Under the pieces are notes generated by a model. The model saw nothing but the letters and a program-made list of their open reading frames with translations. It was not told where the DNA came from and did no database searches. Positions 44,103 through 52,792 of a stretch of DNA of 64,000 nt are shown piece by piece. The stretch spans positions 94,713-158,712 of the forward strand of contig NZ_CALFYO010000008.1 in assembly GCF_937952055.1 (NCBI RefSeq). The letters are read 5' to 3'. Position 1 is the stretch's first letter. Each line of letters opens with the position of its first letter. Source of the DNA: an uncultured Piscinibacter sp. Its GTDB lineage: Bacteria; Pseudomonadota; Gammaproteobacteria; Burkholderiales; Burkholderiaceae_C. A program made the translations under genes and the position numbers.

Positions 44103-46013
44103 ATGGACGATCAGGCCTTCCGCAGCCTGGTCGCGGCCTACGAGCACGACAGCCGCGACGACCCGCAGCGATTTGCGAAGGCCACCGCGCGGATGGCCGC
44201 CTTCGGCTTCGCCGCGATCCTGCTGGCGCTCGCGGCGTCGGCCTGGGGGCTGATCTGGGGCGTGCAGCAGCTGGTGCAAGGCAGCGTGCAGGGCTGGAAG
44301 CTGATGCTGGTGCTGGGTTGCGGCTCCTTGCTGCTCTCGCTGATGCGCGCGCTGTGGATGCGACCGGAGGCGCCACGTGGCATTCCCATCACCGCAATGC
44401 AGGCGCCGCGCCTGTTCGAGCTGATCGAGAAGCTGCGCCAGCGCACCGGCGCGCCGCGGCCCGACCGCGTGCTGATCGATGGCGAGCTGAACGCCGCGGT
44501 CTGGCAGGAGCCTCGCCTGGGTCTGCTCGGCTGGCACCGCAATCATCTGATCCTCGGTCTGCCGCTGCTGATGGGCCTGTCCACGCGGCAACTCGCCGCG
44601 GTGATCGCGCACGAGTTCGGCCATCTGCGCGGCGCGCACGGCAAGCTGGGACAGTGGGTCTACCGCACGCGCCGCAGCTGGTTCAAGCTTGCCGAGGCGC
44701 GCGACCGCGCCGGCCTGGGCGGCAACGTCGCGGATCTCGCGCTGGCCTTCTTCTTCCGTCATTTCTTCCCGCGCTTCAATGCGCGCGCGTTCGTGCTGTC
44801 GCGCCAGCAGGAGTTCGCGGCCGACCGCACGGCGCACCGCATCGTCGGCGCGCGGCCGTCCGCCGAAGGACTGCAGGCCATCGAAGTGCAGGCGCGCTTT
44901 CTCGACGAGGAATTCTGGCCCGCGGTATGGCAGCGCGCCGCCGCCACGCCGTCGCCCGCGCAGGAGAGCCCGTACCGCGAGCTGCGCCGGGCGGTGCCGG
45001 CCAGCCTGCTGCACAGCAAGGCGAAGACCTGGCTGAACGACGCCCTGAAGCGCTTGCCGGACCCGGACGACACCCACCCCTCGCTGCGCGACCGGCTCGA
45101 CTTCGCCGAGGTGAAGCCGGGCCTGCCCCCCCCGGCAGCGTCATCGGCCGCCGAAGAACTGCTCGGCGAGAGCCTGCGCGATTGGATCGGCCGCCTCGAT
45201 GCGCGCTGGCGCGACGAGGTCGCACGCGGCTGGAACGAACACCACCGACATGCCAACGGCCAGCGGCACATGATCGACGAACTGGCGCGCGAGAGCGCCA
45301 CCGGACCGATCCCTGCCGACGACCACCTGCTGTGGGCCCGTGCCGTGCGGCTGCTCGAGGGCGACGCAGCCTACGAGTCGGTGCTGCGTCGCCTGATCCA
45401 AGAGCAGCCGGACGACCTGGCAGGCCGCTACGAGCTCGGCATGCTGCTCGTCGACGAACCGGACTCGACGCGCTGCGAGGAGGGCGCGGAGTGGCTGCGT
45501 GCCGTCGCGCAGGCCGGCAACCATCCCTGGGCCTACAGTGCGGCGCTGCGCCGAGAGGCCTGGTTGGAGAGCCGCGAGCGCTTCGAAGAGCTGACGAGCT
45601 GGCGCGACCTGCTGCGCCAGCGCGACGCGGAAGCCACCGCGGCGATGGAGGCGCTGCACCAGTTCGACGGTCCTCGGCGGTTCGAGCCTTCAGGCCTGAG
45701 CCGGCGCGCGCTGCGCGCGCTTCAGGACCTGCTGCGAGGCGAGCGCGCCGCCGGCCGCGCCTGGGTGATCCGCAAGATCGAGGGCGCGGCTGCAAGCTGG
45801 CGCTTCTGCCTCGTCATCGTCGAGCGCGCCCGCGGCCTGGGTCAGCCGGACACGCTGACCTGGTGGACCGAGCTGCGCGAGCACATCGAGCTGCCGTGCC
45901 CGTTCATGGTCATCGACCTCGGGCATCCGTACTGGCGCGACAAGGCACGCAGCAAGCTGGTCGAGCAGATGCTCGCCGTGCCGGGCGCGCAGGTCTACGC
46001 CGCGCGGCGCTGA
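44103..46013 (+). CDS. M48 family membrane metallopeptidase
   Basis: A 636-residue protein with two N-terminal transmembrane helices (about 33-56 and 65-84), an M48 zinc protease domain with HEFGH at 170-174 and the third ligand probably in the QQEFAADRTA segment, and a long C-terminal region with helical repeats (VLRRLIQEQPDDLAGRYELGMLL) of TPR/Sel1 appearance. The family cleaves membrane proteins or senses envelope stress; the C-terminal extension is not seen in HtpX. Lone gene, divergent from the DUF882 gene. Confidence 0.85.
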   Translation: MDDQAFRSLVAAYEHDSRDDPQRFAKATARMAAFGFAAILLALAASAWGLIWGVQQLVQGSVQGWKLMLVLGCGSLLLSLMRALWMRPEAPRGIPITAMQAPRLFELIEKLRQRTGAPRPDRVLIDGELNAAVWQEPRLGLLGWHRNHLILGLPLLMGLSTRQLAAVIAHEFGHLRGAHGKLGQWVYRTRRSWFKLAEARDRAGLGGNVADLALAFFFRHFFPRFNARAFVLSRQQEFAADRTAHRIVGARPSAEGLQAIEVQARFLDEEFWPAVWQRAAATPSPAQESPYRELRRAVPASLLHSKAKTWLNDALKRLPDPDDTHPSLRDRLDFAEVKPGLPPPAASSAAEELLGESLRDWIGRLDARWRDEVARGWNEHHRHANGQRHMIDELARESATGPIPADDHLLWARAVRLLEGDAAYESVLRRLIQEQPDDLAGRYELGMLLVDEPDSTRCEEGAEWLRAVAQAGNHPWAYSAALRREAWLESRERFEELTSWRDLLRQRDAEATAAMEALHQFDGPRRFEPSGLSRRALRALQDLLRGERAAGRAWVIRKIEGAAASWRFCLVIVERARGLGQPDTLTWWTELREHIELPCPFMVIDLGHPYWRDKARSKLVEQMLAVPGAQVYAARR

Positions 46014-46019
46014 GGCCCG

Positions 46020-47705
46020 CTACATGCCCGCGTAGTTGGGCCCGCCGCCGCCCTCGGGCGTGACCCAGACGATGTTCTGCGTCGGGTCCTTGATGTCGCA
46101 GGTCTTGCAGTGCACGCAGTTCTGCGCGTTGATCTGCAGCCGGTCGCTGCCGTCGTCGCTCTTCACGAATTCGTAGACGCCGGCCGGGCAGTAGCGGCTC
46201 TCCGGCCCGGCGTACTTCGCCAGGTTGGTGGCGACCGGAACCTCGGCGCGGCGCAGCGTCAGGTGCGCGGGCTGGTTCTCTTCATGGTTGGTGTTGCTGA
46301 TGAACACCGAGCTGAGGCGGTCGAAGGTCAGCTTGCCATCGGGCTTCGGGTAGGCGATCTGCGGGCACTCCGCGGCGGGCTTGAGATAGGTGTGGTCCGC
46401 CGCCGCGCGGTGCAGCGTCCACGGCGGTGCCTTGAAACCGAGCCTGGGCAGCAACCACTGCTCGATGCCGGTCATCAGCGTGGCGGTGTTGCGGCCCTTC
46501 TTGAACCATTGCTTGAAGTTGCGCGCCCGGTCCAGTTCCTCGAACAGCCAGCTCTCTTCGAACGCCTTCGGGTAGTCGTTCAACTCGTCGTGCTGGCGGC
46601 CGGCCCGCAGCGCTGCATGCGCAGCTTCCGCGGCCAGCATGCCTGTCTTGATGGCCGCATGGCTGCCCTTGATGCGGCTGGCGTTCAGGTAGCCGGCCTC
46701 GCAGCCAACCAGCGCACCGCCCCTGAACGCCGTCTTCGGCAGGCTGAGGATGCCGCCGGCGGTGATGGCGCGCGCGCCGTAGCCGATGCGCTTTCCGCCC
46801 TCCAGGAACTTGCGGATCTCGGGGTGCGTCTTCCAGCGCTGGAACTCCTCGAAGGGACTCAGCCAGGGGTTCGCGTAGTCGAGGCCGACGACGAAGCCGA
46901 GCGCGACCTTGTTGTCCTGCGCATGGTAGAGGAACGATCCCCCGTAGGTGTCCGACTCCAGCGGCCAGCCGGCGGTGTGGATGACCAGGCCGGGCTGATG
47001 CCTGGCCGGGTCGATCTCCCACAGCTCCTTCAGGCCGATGCCGTAGCTCTGTGGGTCGCGGCCGGCGTCGAGCTTGAAGCGCTCGATCAGCTGCTTGCCG
47101 AGGTGGCCGCGGGCGCCCTCCGCGAAGATCGTGTACCTGGCATGCAGCTCCATGCCGATCTGGAAGCCGTCGTGCGGCGCACCGTCCTTGCCCACGCCCA
47201 TGTTGCCGGTGGCCACACCCTTCACCGAGCCGTCGTCGTTGTACAGAACTTCGGCGGCGGCAAAGCCGGGGAAGATCTCCACGCCCAGCGCCTCGGCCTG
47301 CCGGGCCAGCCAGCGCACCACCTCCCCCAGGCTGACGATGTAGTTGCCGTGGTTCTTGAAGCAGTCGGGCAGCAGGAACTCGGGCGTCGCCTTCGCGCCG
47401 GTTTCGCCGAGGAAGAGGAACCGGTCGGCGGTGACTTCCTGCTTCAGCGGCGCGTCCATCTCGCTCCACTTCGGGAACAGCTCGGTGATCGCACGCGGGT
47501 CCATGATCGCTCCGGAGAGGATGTGCGCGCCGGGCTCCGAACCCTTCTCCAGCACGACCACCGAGACCTCGCCGCCTTCCAGCGCCGCCAGCTGCTTCAG
47601 GCGGATCGCCGTGGCCAGGCCGGCGGGACCGCCGCCGACCACGACCACGTCGTATTCCATCGCTTCGCGCGGGCCGTATTGTTCGAGGATCGCTTGGGGT
47701 GTCAT
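46020..47705 (-). CDS. Electron transfer flavoprotein-ubiquinone oxidoreductase
   Basis: A 561-residue ETF-QO, which passes electrons from acyl-CoA dehydrogenases via ETF to ubiquinone at the inner membrane. It shows the FAD motif DVVVVGGGPAGLATAIRL at the N-terminus, GAHILSGAIMDP, and the C-terminal 4Fe-4S region with cysteines in SRYCPAGVYE and CVHCKTCDIKDPTQNI. Length and domain order match the family. Divergent from an SDR gene; fits with the fatty acid enzymes and isocitrate lyase nearby. Confidence 0.96.
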   Translation of the reverse strand: MTPQAILEQYGPREAMEYDVVVVGGGPAGLATAIRLKQLAALEGGEVSVVVLEKGSEPGAHILSGAIMDPRAITELFPKWSEMDAPLKQEVTADRFLFLGETGAKATPEFLLPDCFKNHGNYIVSLGEVVRWLARQAEALGVEIFPGFAAAEVLYNDDGSVKGVATGNMGVGKDGAPHDGFQIGMELHARYTIFAEGARGHLGKQLIERFKLDAGRDPQSYGIGLKELWEIDPARHQPGLVIHTAGWPLESDTYGGSFLYHAQDNKVALGFVVGLDYANPWLSPFEEFQRWKTHPEIRKFLEGGKRIGYGARAITAGGILSLPKTAFRGGALVGCEAGYLNASRIKGSHAAIKTGMLAAEAAHAALRAGRQHDELNDYPKAFEESWLFEELDRARNFKQWFKKGRNTATLMTGIEQWLLPRLGFKAPPWTLHRAAADHTYLKPAAECPQIAYPKPDGKLTFDRLSSVFISNTNHEENQPAHLTLRRAEVPVATNLAKYAGPESRYCPAGVYEFVKSDDGSDRLQINAQNCVHCKTCDIKDPTQNIVWVTPEGGGGPNYAGM

Positions 47706-47876
47706 CGGGCTTCCTGAAGGTCGGGACTGCGCGCGATTCTACGGGCTGGCGACGCAAAAAAGCACGATCGTTCGCTTCGTTGGGCGCGGCGCTCGGAGTC
47801 GCCGCCGCGACACGCCGGCATCAGCGAAACCGCGTGCTATCGTCTCCGCCAAACGACGAACGACGATGGAGTCCGC

Positions 47877-48659
47877 ATGACCTACAGCATCGATCTCTCG
47901 GGCCGCGTGGCCCTGGTCACCGGAGCGTCCAGCGGCCTGGGCGCGCAATTCGCCAGGACCCTCGCCAAGTCCGGCTGCGCCGTGGTGCTCGCCAGCCGCC
48001 GCGTGGAGCGGCTGAAGACGCTGCGCGCCGAGATCGAGGCGGCCGGTGGCGACGCGCATGTGGTCACGCTGGACGTCACCGATCACGACAGCATCAAGGC
48101 GGCAGTGGCCCATGCCGAGACCGAGATGGGCACGATCGACATCCTCGTCAACAACTCCGGCGTGAGCACCACGCAGAAGCTGGTCGAGGTGACGGAAGAT
48201 GACTACGACTTCGTCTTCGATACCAACACCAAGGGCGCCTTCTTCGTGGCGCAGGAGGTGGGCAAGCGCATGCTGGCGCGCGCCAAGGGCGCGGCGCCGG
48301 GCACCTTCACCGGCGGGCGCATCGTCAACATCGCCTCGATGGCCGGCCTGCGCGTGCTCGGGCAAATTGGCGTGTACTGCATGAGCAAGGCGGCGGTCAT
48401 TCACATGACGCGTGCGATGGCGCTGGAGTGGGGCCGCTTCGGCATCAACGTCAATGCCATCTGTCCCGGCTACATCGACACCGAGATCAACCACCACCAC
48501 TGGCAGACCGAGCAGGGCAGGAAGCTCATCGACATGCTGCCGCGCAAGCGCGTCGGCCAGCCCCAGGACCTCGACTCGGTGTTGATGATGCTGGTGGCCA
48601 ACGAGAGCCACTTCATCAACGGCGCCGTGATCCAGGCGGACGACGGCTTCGCGGTCTGA
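47877..48659 (+). CDS. Short-chain dehydrogenase/reductase
   Basis: A 260-residue classical SDR. The nucleotide loop GASSGLG (16-22), NNSG (92-95), catalytic Ser153, Tyr167 and Lys171 (YCMSK) are all in place. The acidic or basic specificity region after strand 2 (LASRRVERL) suggests NADP(H). The reaction is not identifiable; beta-oxidation-type 3-hydroxyacyl or alcohol substrates are plausible beside ETF-QO. yceH follows almost immediately. Confidence 0.9.
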   Translation: MTYSIDLSGRVALVTGASSGLGAQFARTLAKSGCAVVLASRRVERLKTLRAEIEAAGGDAHVVTLDVTDHDSIKAAVAHAETEMGTIDILVNNSGVSTTQKLVEVTEDDYDFVFDTNTKGAFFVAQEVGKRMLARAKGAAPGTFTGGRIVNIASMAGLRVLGQIGVYCMSKAAVIHMTRAMALEWGRFGINVNAICPGYIDTEINHHHWQTEQGRKLIDMLPRKRVGQPQDLDSVLMMLVANESHFINGAVIQADDGFAV

Positions 48660-48672
48660 GGTGGGTGCGGCG

Positions 48673-49335
48673 ATGCGGCCACTGTCTCTGCTCGAGGCAC
48701 GCGTGCTCGGCGTGCTGGTCGAAAAGGCCCACACCGTGCCGGACAGCTACCCGCTGTCGCTGAACTCCCTGACGCTGGGTTGCAACCAGAAGACGGCACG
48801 CGACCCGGTGCTCAACGCCACCGAGTCGGAAGTGCAGGGTGCGGTGGATGCGTTGCGTGCGCTGAGCCTGGTGTTCGAGACCAGCGGCTCGCGCGTGGCG
48901 CGCTACGAGCACAACATGGGGCGCGCGATGGGGCTGCCCTCGCAGTCGGTGGCGCTGCTGTCGGTGCTGATGCTGCGCGGGCCGCAGACCAGTTCGGAAC
49001 TGCGCGCCAACTGCGACCGCCTGCACCGCTTCGCCGACGTCTCCTCGGTCGAGGCCTTTCTCGACGAACTGGCCGCGCGGCCGGACGAGAAGGGTGGGCC
49101 GCTGGCGCTCAGGCTGCCGCGTGCTCCGGGCGCACGCGAACCGCGCTGGACGCACCTCCTGTGCGGACCGGTCGACGTGTCGACGCTGCCGGTCGCGGCG
49201 GGCGCCGAGGAGTTCGTCGCCGCAGGGGAGATCGCCGCGCTGAAGGCCCGGCAGGATGCGCTGCAGGCCGAACTGGCGGAACTGCGCGGGCTGGTCGAGC
49301 GCCTCTACGCCGAGCTCGGGGTGGCCAGGAACTGA
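48673..49335 (+). CDS. yceH: YceH/DUF480 family protein
   Basis: A 220-residue protein of the YceH family, made of two winged-helix domains. RPLSLLEARVLGVLVEKAHTVPDSYPLSLN and GCNQKTARDPV are strongly conserved in the family, and a C-terminal coiled coil (LKARQDALQAELAELRGLVERL) is also typical. Function is unknown; nucleic acid binding is assumed from the fold. ATG 48673 is preferred over GTG 48661 because the conserved part starts there and TGAGGTG is upstream. Confidence 0.92.
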   Translation: MRPLSLLEARVLGVLVEKAHTVPDSYPLSLNSLTLGCNQKTARDPVLNATESEVQGAVDALRALSLVFETSGSRVARYEHNMGRAMGLPSQSVALLSVLMLRGPQTSSELRANCDRLHRFADVSSVEAFLDELAARPDEKGGPLALRLPRAPGAREPRWTHLLCGPVDVSTLPVAAGAEEFVAAGEIAALKARQDALQAELAELRGLVERLYAELGVARN

Positions 49336-49344
49336 AGCATCGCG

Positions 49345-49767
49345 ATGCTGCGCTTCCATCTGCCCGAACAGAAGAAGCTCACCAACGAGATGGTGATCCC
49401 GATCCGTTGGGGCGACATGGATGCGATGGGTCATGTCAACAACACCATCTACTTCCGCTACTTCGAGACGGCGCGGATCGCCTGGTTCGACAGCATCGGC
49501 TGCCGGCCGGACCCGCAGGGCGAAGGCCCGGTGATCGTCAACGCCTTCTGCAACTTCATCCGCCAGCTCGAGTACCCCGGCGAGGTGGTCGCGCGGCACT
49601 ATGTGGCCAACCCCGGCCGCAGCAGCTTCGACACCTACCTGACGCTCGAGCGCACCGACCAGCCGGGCGTGGTCTACACGGAAGGCGGCGCGCGCTGCGT
49701 GTGGGTCGACTTCCCGAAGCAGAAATCGATCCTGCTGCCGGACTGGATCCGCGCCCTGGTCACCTGA
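49345..49767 (+). CDS. Acyl-CoA thioesterase, 4HBT hotdog family
   Basis: A 140-residue hotdog-fold protein. RWGDMDAMGHVNNTIYFRYFE holds the catalytic aspartate (Asp24 or Asp26) of the 4-hydroxybenzoyl-CoA thioesterase group, like YbgC/FcbC. It hydrolyses short or aromatic acyl-CoA; the substrate is unknown. It starts nine bases after yceH and is probably co-transcribed. Confidence 0.92.
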   Translation: MLRFHLPEQKKLTNEMVIPIRWGDMDAMGHVNNTIYFRYFETARIAWFDSIGCRPDPQGEGPVIVNAFCNFIRQLEYPGEVVARHYVANPGRSSFDTYLTLERTDQPGVVYTEGGARCVWVDFPKQKSILLPDWIRALVT

Positions 49768-49794
49768 GATCATCGTGGCCATCGGGGTGGTGCG

Positions 49795-50724
49795 ATGCGA
49801 ACGAGGATAGCGCTGATCGCCACGCTGCTCGCTCCGCCGGGCGCCGGGGCCCAGACGCCCGCGCCGCCGCAGCCAGAGGCGCGCCTTGATGTTGGAGGGG
49901 TGGCGGAGTCGCCGACGCGCGACCCGAGCCCGGCGCAGCTGCGCCGGCGCAGCGCGGCGCTGACAGGCGCTTCCTTCGCGGCGATGGCCGCCTACGGCCG
50001 CGCCGAATGGTGGCAGGACGGCTTCGGCGGCGGCTTCAAGCGCGCCAACGAAGGCTGGTTTGGTCGCGGCACGGCCAATGGCGGCGCGGACAAGCTTGGG
50101 CACATGATGTTCGCGTACGCGGGATCGCGCCTGCTGACGCGCGCCTTCGAGGGCATCGGCCGGGATCCGGACATGGCCCTGCGGTGGGGCGCGTGGACGG
50201 CGGTCGGCACCTTGCTCGCTGTCGAGGTGGCCGACGGTTACTCGCGCAAGTGGCGCTTCTCGCACGAGGATGCGATCGCCGACCTGGTCGGCGGTGCGCT
50301 GGGCTGGTGGATGGAGCGCGACCCGGCGCTCGACGACCTCGTCGACCTGCGCCTGTACTACCGCCGCTCGATGGGGCCGACGGGCCGCAGCAGCTTCAAT
50401 CCGTTCGGCGACTACGCCGGGCAGCGCTACCTGCTGGTCTTCAAGGCCAGCGGCATGCCCGCGCTGAGGACCCGCCCCGTGCTGCGCCATCTCGAGCTCA
50501 GCGTCGGCTATGGCGCGCAGGGTTTTCCGGCCGCGCCGGGTGCGCTGGCGTCACCGACGCGGCGCGCCTACGTCGGCGTGTCGCTCAATCTGTCCGAGCT
50601 GCTGCGCAGCACGGCATTCCGTGGCGACGCCACGCCGTCGCGCACCCAGCGCCTGGGCGAGACCTTCCTCGAGTACGTGCAGGTGCCGGCGGCGGGCGTG
50701 TGGAGCGGCCAGGCGATCCGCTGA
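49795..50724 (+). CDS. DUF2279 (YfiM-like) exported protein
   Basis: A 309-residue protein with a signal peptide (ALIATLLAPPGAGAQ) followed by a conserved block: WWQDGFGGGFKRANEGWFGRGTANGGADKLGHMMFAYAGSRL, as in the DUF2279/YfiM family. The later EVADGYSRKWRFSHEDAIADLVGGALGWW is also family-typical and suggests a membrane-associated helix pair. Function unknown. Convergent with the PAS-LuxR gene, 26 bases apart. Confidence 0.78.
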   Translation: MRTRIALIATLLAPPGAGAQTPAPPQPEARLDVGGVAESPTRDPSPAQLRRRSAALTGASFAAMAAYGRAEWWQDGFGGGFKRANEGWFGRGTANGGADKLGHMMFAYAGSRLLTRAFEGIGRDPDMALRWGAWTAVGTLLAVEVADGYSRKWRFSHEDAIADLVGGALGWWMERDPALDDLVDLRLYYRRSMGPTGRSSFNPFGDYAGQRYLLVFKASGMPALRTRPVLRHLELSVGYGAQGFPAAPGALASPTRRAYVGVSLNLSELLRSTAFRGDATPSRTQRLGETFLEYVQVPAAGVWSGQAIR

Positions 50725-50750
50725 AGGGCGGCGCAGCCACCCATCGGAGC

Positions 50751-51317
50751 TCAGGCGCGCAGGAGCTTCTGCACCAGCTCCGGCGTCGTCGCCGCCCTGT
50801 GCTTCTTCATCAGCCGGGCGCGGTAGACGTCCACCGTGCGCGGGCTGATGTCCAGTCGCTTGCCGATCAGCTTGCTGGTGAGACCTTCGATCAGCAGTGC
50901 GGCGATCTCGCGTTCGCGCGGCGTCAGGTCCACGGCGATGCGGCGCCGCGCGGACAGGTCCTCGAACACCCAGATGCCCGCCGCGTGCGGCTGCGCCGGG
51001 TCGAGTGCGCGGCCCGACACATGGCACCAGAACAGCTCGCCGCGCTGCGCGCCGTCGACGCGCTTCATCACCCGCTCGTCGCTGTACCAGCCCTGTCGGT
51101 CCAGGCTGGCGGCGATGCGCGCGCCGGTGCGCTCGAATTCGTCGTGGGTGGGATAGAGCATCTCGAAGCTCTGGCCGACGAGCTGCTCGCGCTCGGCGCC
51201 GAACATCGCCAGCACCTGCTGGTTGCAGTCGACCATGAGGCGATGCCGTGACAGCACCATGCCGACCGGGGCGAGGTCGAAGGCGGTGCGGTAGTCGAGC
51301 GCCGGGATGTCGGTCAT
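50751..51317 (-). CDS. PAS-LuxR transcriptional regulator
   Basis: A 188-residue one-component regulator: PAS sensor domain (about 8-118; DLAPVGMVLSRHRLMVDCNQQVLAMFG) and a LuxR-type HTH (about 125-188; DLTPREREIAALLIEGLTSKLIGKRLDISPRTVDVYRARL). Proteins of this layout control CoA-transferase, alcohol or acid oxidation genes in betaproteobacteria. It is divergent from scoAB, with three TACGTA palindromes between them as probable binding sites. The ligand is unknown; acetoacetate or a CoA-related acid is a natural guess. Confidence 0.9.
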   Translation of the reverse strand: MTDIPALDYRTAFDLAPVGMVLSRHRLMVDCNQQVLAMFGAEREQLVGQSFEMLYPTHDEFERTGARIAASLDRQGWYSDERVMKRVDGAQRGELFWCHVSGRALDPAQPHAAGIWVFEDLSARRRIAVDLTPREREIAALLIEGLTSKLIGKRLDISPRTVDVYRARLMKKHRAATTPELVQKLLRA

Positions 51318-51357
51318 GAGGGGAACCTGCTCGCGCAGGAAGATCCTTACTGAATTC

Positions 51358-51386
51358 TACGTAACCCCTACGTAATGGCATACGTA
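51358..51386. promoter_or_regulatory. Three phased TACGTA palindromes (scoAB operator)
   Basis: TACGTA occurs at 51358-51363, 51369-51374 and 51381-51386, that is at 11- and 12-base spacing, roughly one helical turn each. They lie between the divergent PAS-LuxR and scoAB genes, about 40-70 bases from both starts, and are most likely the site where the LuxR-type regulator binds cooperatively. Confidence 0.65.
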
Positions 51387-51426
51387 GTACGCTGCGCGGC
51401 TGGATTTCCTCCCAGGAGACGTTTCG

Positions 51427-52146
51427 ATGAACAAGGTCTACCCGAGCGCGGCCAAGGCGCTCGAAGGCATCGTGCACGACGGGCAGTTGCTCGCCGTGGG
51501 CGGCTTCGGCCTGTGCGGCATTCCCGAGGCACTGATCGCCGCGCTGCGCGACTCGAAGGTGAAGAACCTGACGGTCATCTCGAACAATGCCGGCGTCGAC
51601 GGCTTCGGCCTCGGGCAGCTGCTTGAGACGCGCCAGATCAAGAAGATGATCTCCAGCTACGTGGGCGAGAACAAGGAGTTCGAGCGCCAGTACCTGGCCG
51701 GTGAACTGGAGCTGGAGTTCACGCCGCAGGGCACGCTGGCCGAGAAGCTTCGCGCCGGCGGCGCCGGCATCCCGGCGTTCTTCACGCGCACCGGCGTCGG
51801 CACCATGGTCGCCGAGGGCAAGGAGACACGCGAGTTCGACGGCCACACCTACGTGATGGAGCGCGCGCTGCTGCCCGACGTGTCGCTGGTCAAGGCCTGG
51901 AAGGCGGACAAGAGCGGCAACCTGATCTTCCGCCGCACCGCGCGCAACTTCAATCCGGCGGTGGCGATGGCCGGCCGCGTCACGGTGGTCGAGGTCGAGC
52001 AGATCGTCGAGACCGGCACCTTCGACCCGGACGCCGTGCACCTGCCCGGCATCTACGTGCACCGCCTGGTGCTCAACGCCACGCCGGAGAAGCGCATCGA
52101 GAAGCGCACCATCACCGAGCGCGTGCCCGCGAAGGAAGGAATCTGA
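51427..52146 (+). CDS. scoA: 3-oxoacid CoA-transferase subunit A
   Basis: A 239-residue alpha subunit of succinyl-CoA:3-ketoacid CoA-transferase. AVGGFGLCGIPEALIAAL is the glycine-rich CoA-binding signature of family I, and later NNAGVDGFGLGQLLE and FTRTGVGT are typical. It activates acetoacetate using succinyl-CoA, letting ketone bodies or PHB-derived acetoacetate enter metabolism. Followed two bases on by subunit B. PcaI (3-oxoadipate) is a close relative, but no aromatic pathway genes are nearby. Confidence 0.94.
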   Translation: MNKVYPSAAKALEGIVHDGQLLAVGGFGLCGIPEALIAALRDSKVKNLTVISNNAGVDGFGLGQLLETRQIKKMISSYVGENKEFERQYLAGELELEFTPQGTLAEKLRAGGAGIPAFFTRTGVGTMVAEGKETREFDGHTYVMERALLPDVSLVKAWKADKSGNLIFRRTARNFNPAVAMAGRVTVVEVEQIVETGTFDPDAVHLPGIYVHRLVLNATPEKRIEKRTITERVPAKEGI

Positions 52147-52148
52147 CC

Positions 52149-52787
52149 ATGGCCTGGACCCACGACCAGATGGCTGCCCGTGCGGCCAAGGAACTCGCCG
52201 ACGGCTTCTACGTGAACCTCGGCATCGGCCTGCCCACGCTGGTGGCCAACTTCGTCGACCCGAACATCGAAGTCTGGCTGCAGAGCGAGAACGGCATGCT
52301 CGGCATCGGCCCGTTTCCGACCGAGGACGAGGTCGACGCCGACCTGATCAACGCTGGCAAGCAGACGGTGACGACGATTCCGGGCAGCAGCATCTTCGGC
52401 TCGCACGACAGCTTCGCGATGATCCGCGGCGGCAAGATCAACCTGTCCATCCTCGGCGCGATGCAGGTCAGCGAGAAGGGCGACCTGGCGAACTGGATGA
52501 TCCCCGGCAAGATGGTCAAGGGCATGGGTGGCGCCATGGACCTGGTTGGCGGGGTGAAGAGCGTCGTCGTGCTGATGGAGCACGTGGCGAAGAAGAAGGA
52601 TGGCACCGTCGACCTGAAGATCCTGCCGCACTGCACGCTGCCGCTGACCGGTGTCGGCGTGGTCGATCGCATCATCACCGACCTGTGCGTGCTCGACGTG
52701 ACGCCGCACGGGCTGAAGCTCGTCGAGCTCGCGCCGGGCGTGACGCGCGAGGAGGTGCAGTCGAAGACGGGCGTGCCGCTGCAGTAG
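52149..52787 (+). CDS. scoB: 3-oxoacid CoA-transferase subunit B
   Basis: A 212-residue beta subunit. The catalytic glutamate is Glu47 in SENGMLG, preceded by LGIGLPTLVANF; GGKINLSILGAMQV and MEHVAKK are also family-typical. It forms the active enzyme with ScoA, with which it is translationally adjacent. Convergent with pyrD. Confidence 0.95.
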   Translation: MAWTHDQMAARAAKELADGFYVNLGIGLPTLVANFVDPNIEVWLQSENGMLGIGPFPTEDEVDADLINAGKQTVTTIPGSSIFGSHDSFAMIRGGKINLSILGAMQVSEKGDLANWMIPGKMVKGMGGAMDLVGGVKSVVVLMEHVAKKKDGTVDLKILPHCTLPLTGVGVVDRIITDLCVLDVTPHGLKLVELAPGVTREEVQSKTGVPLQ

Positions 52788-52792
52788 GCACT

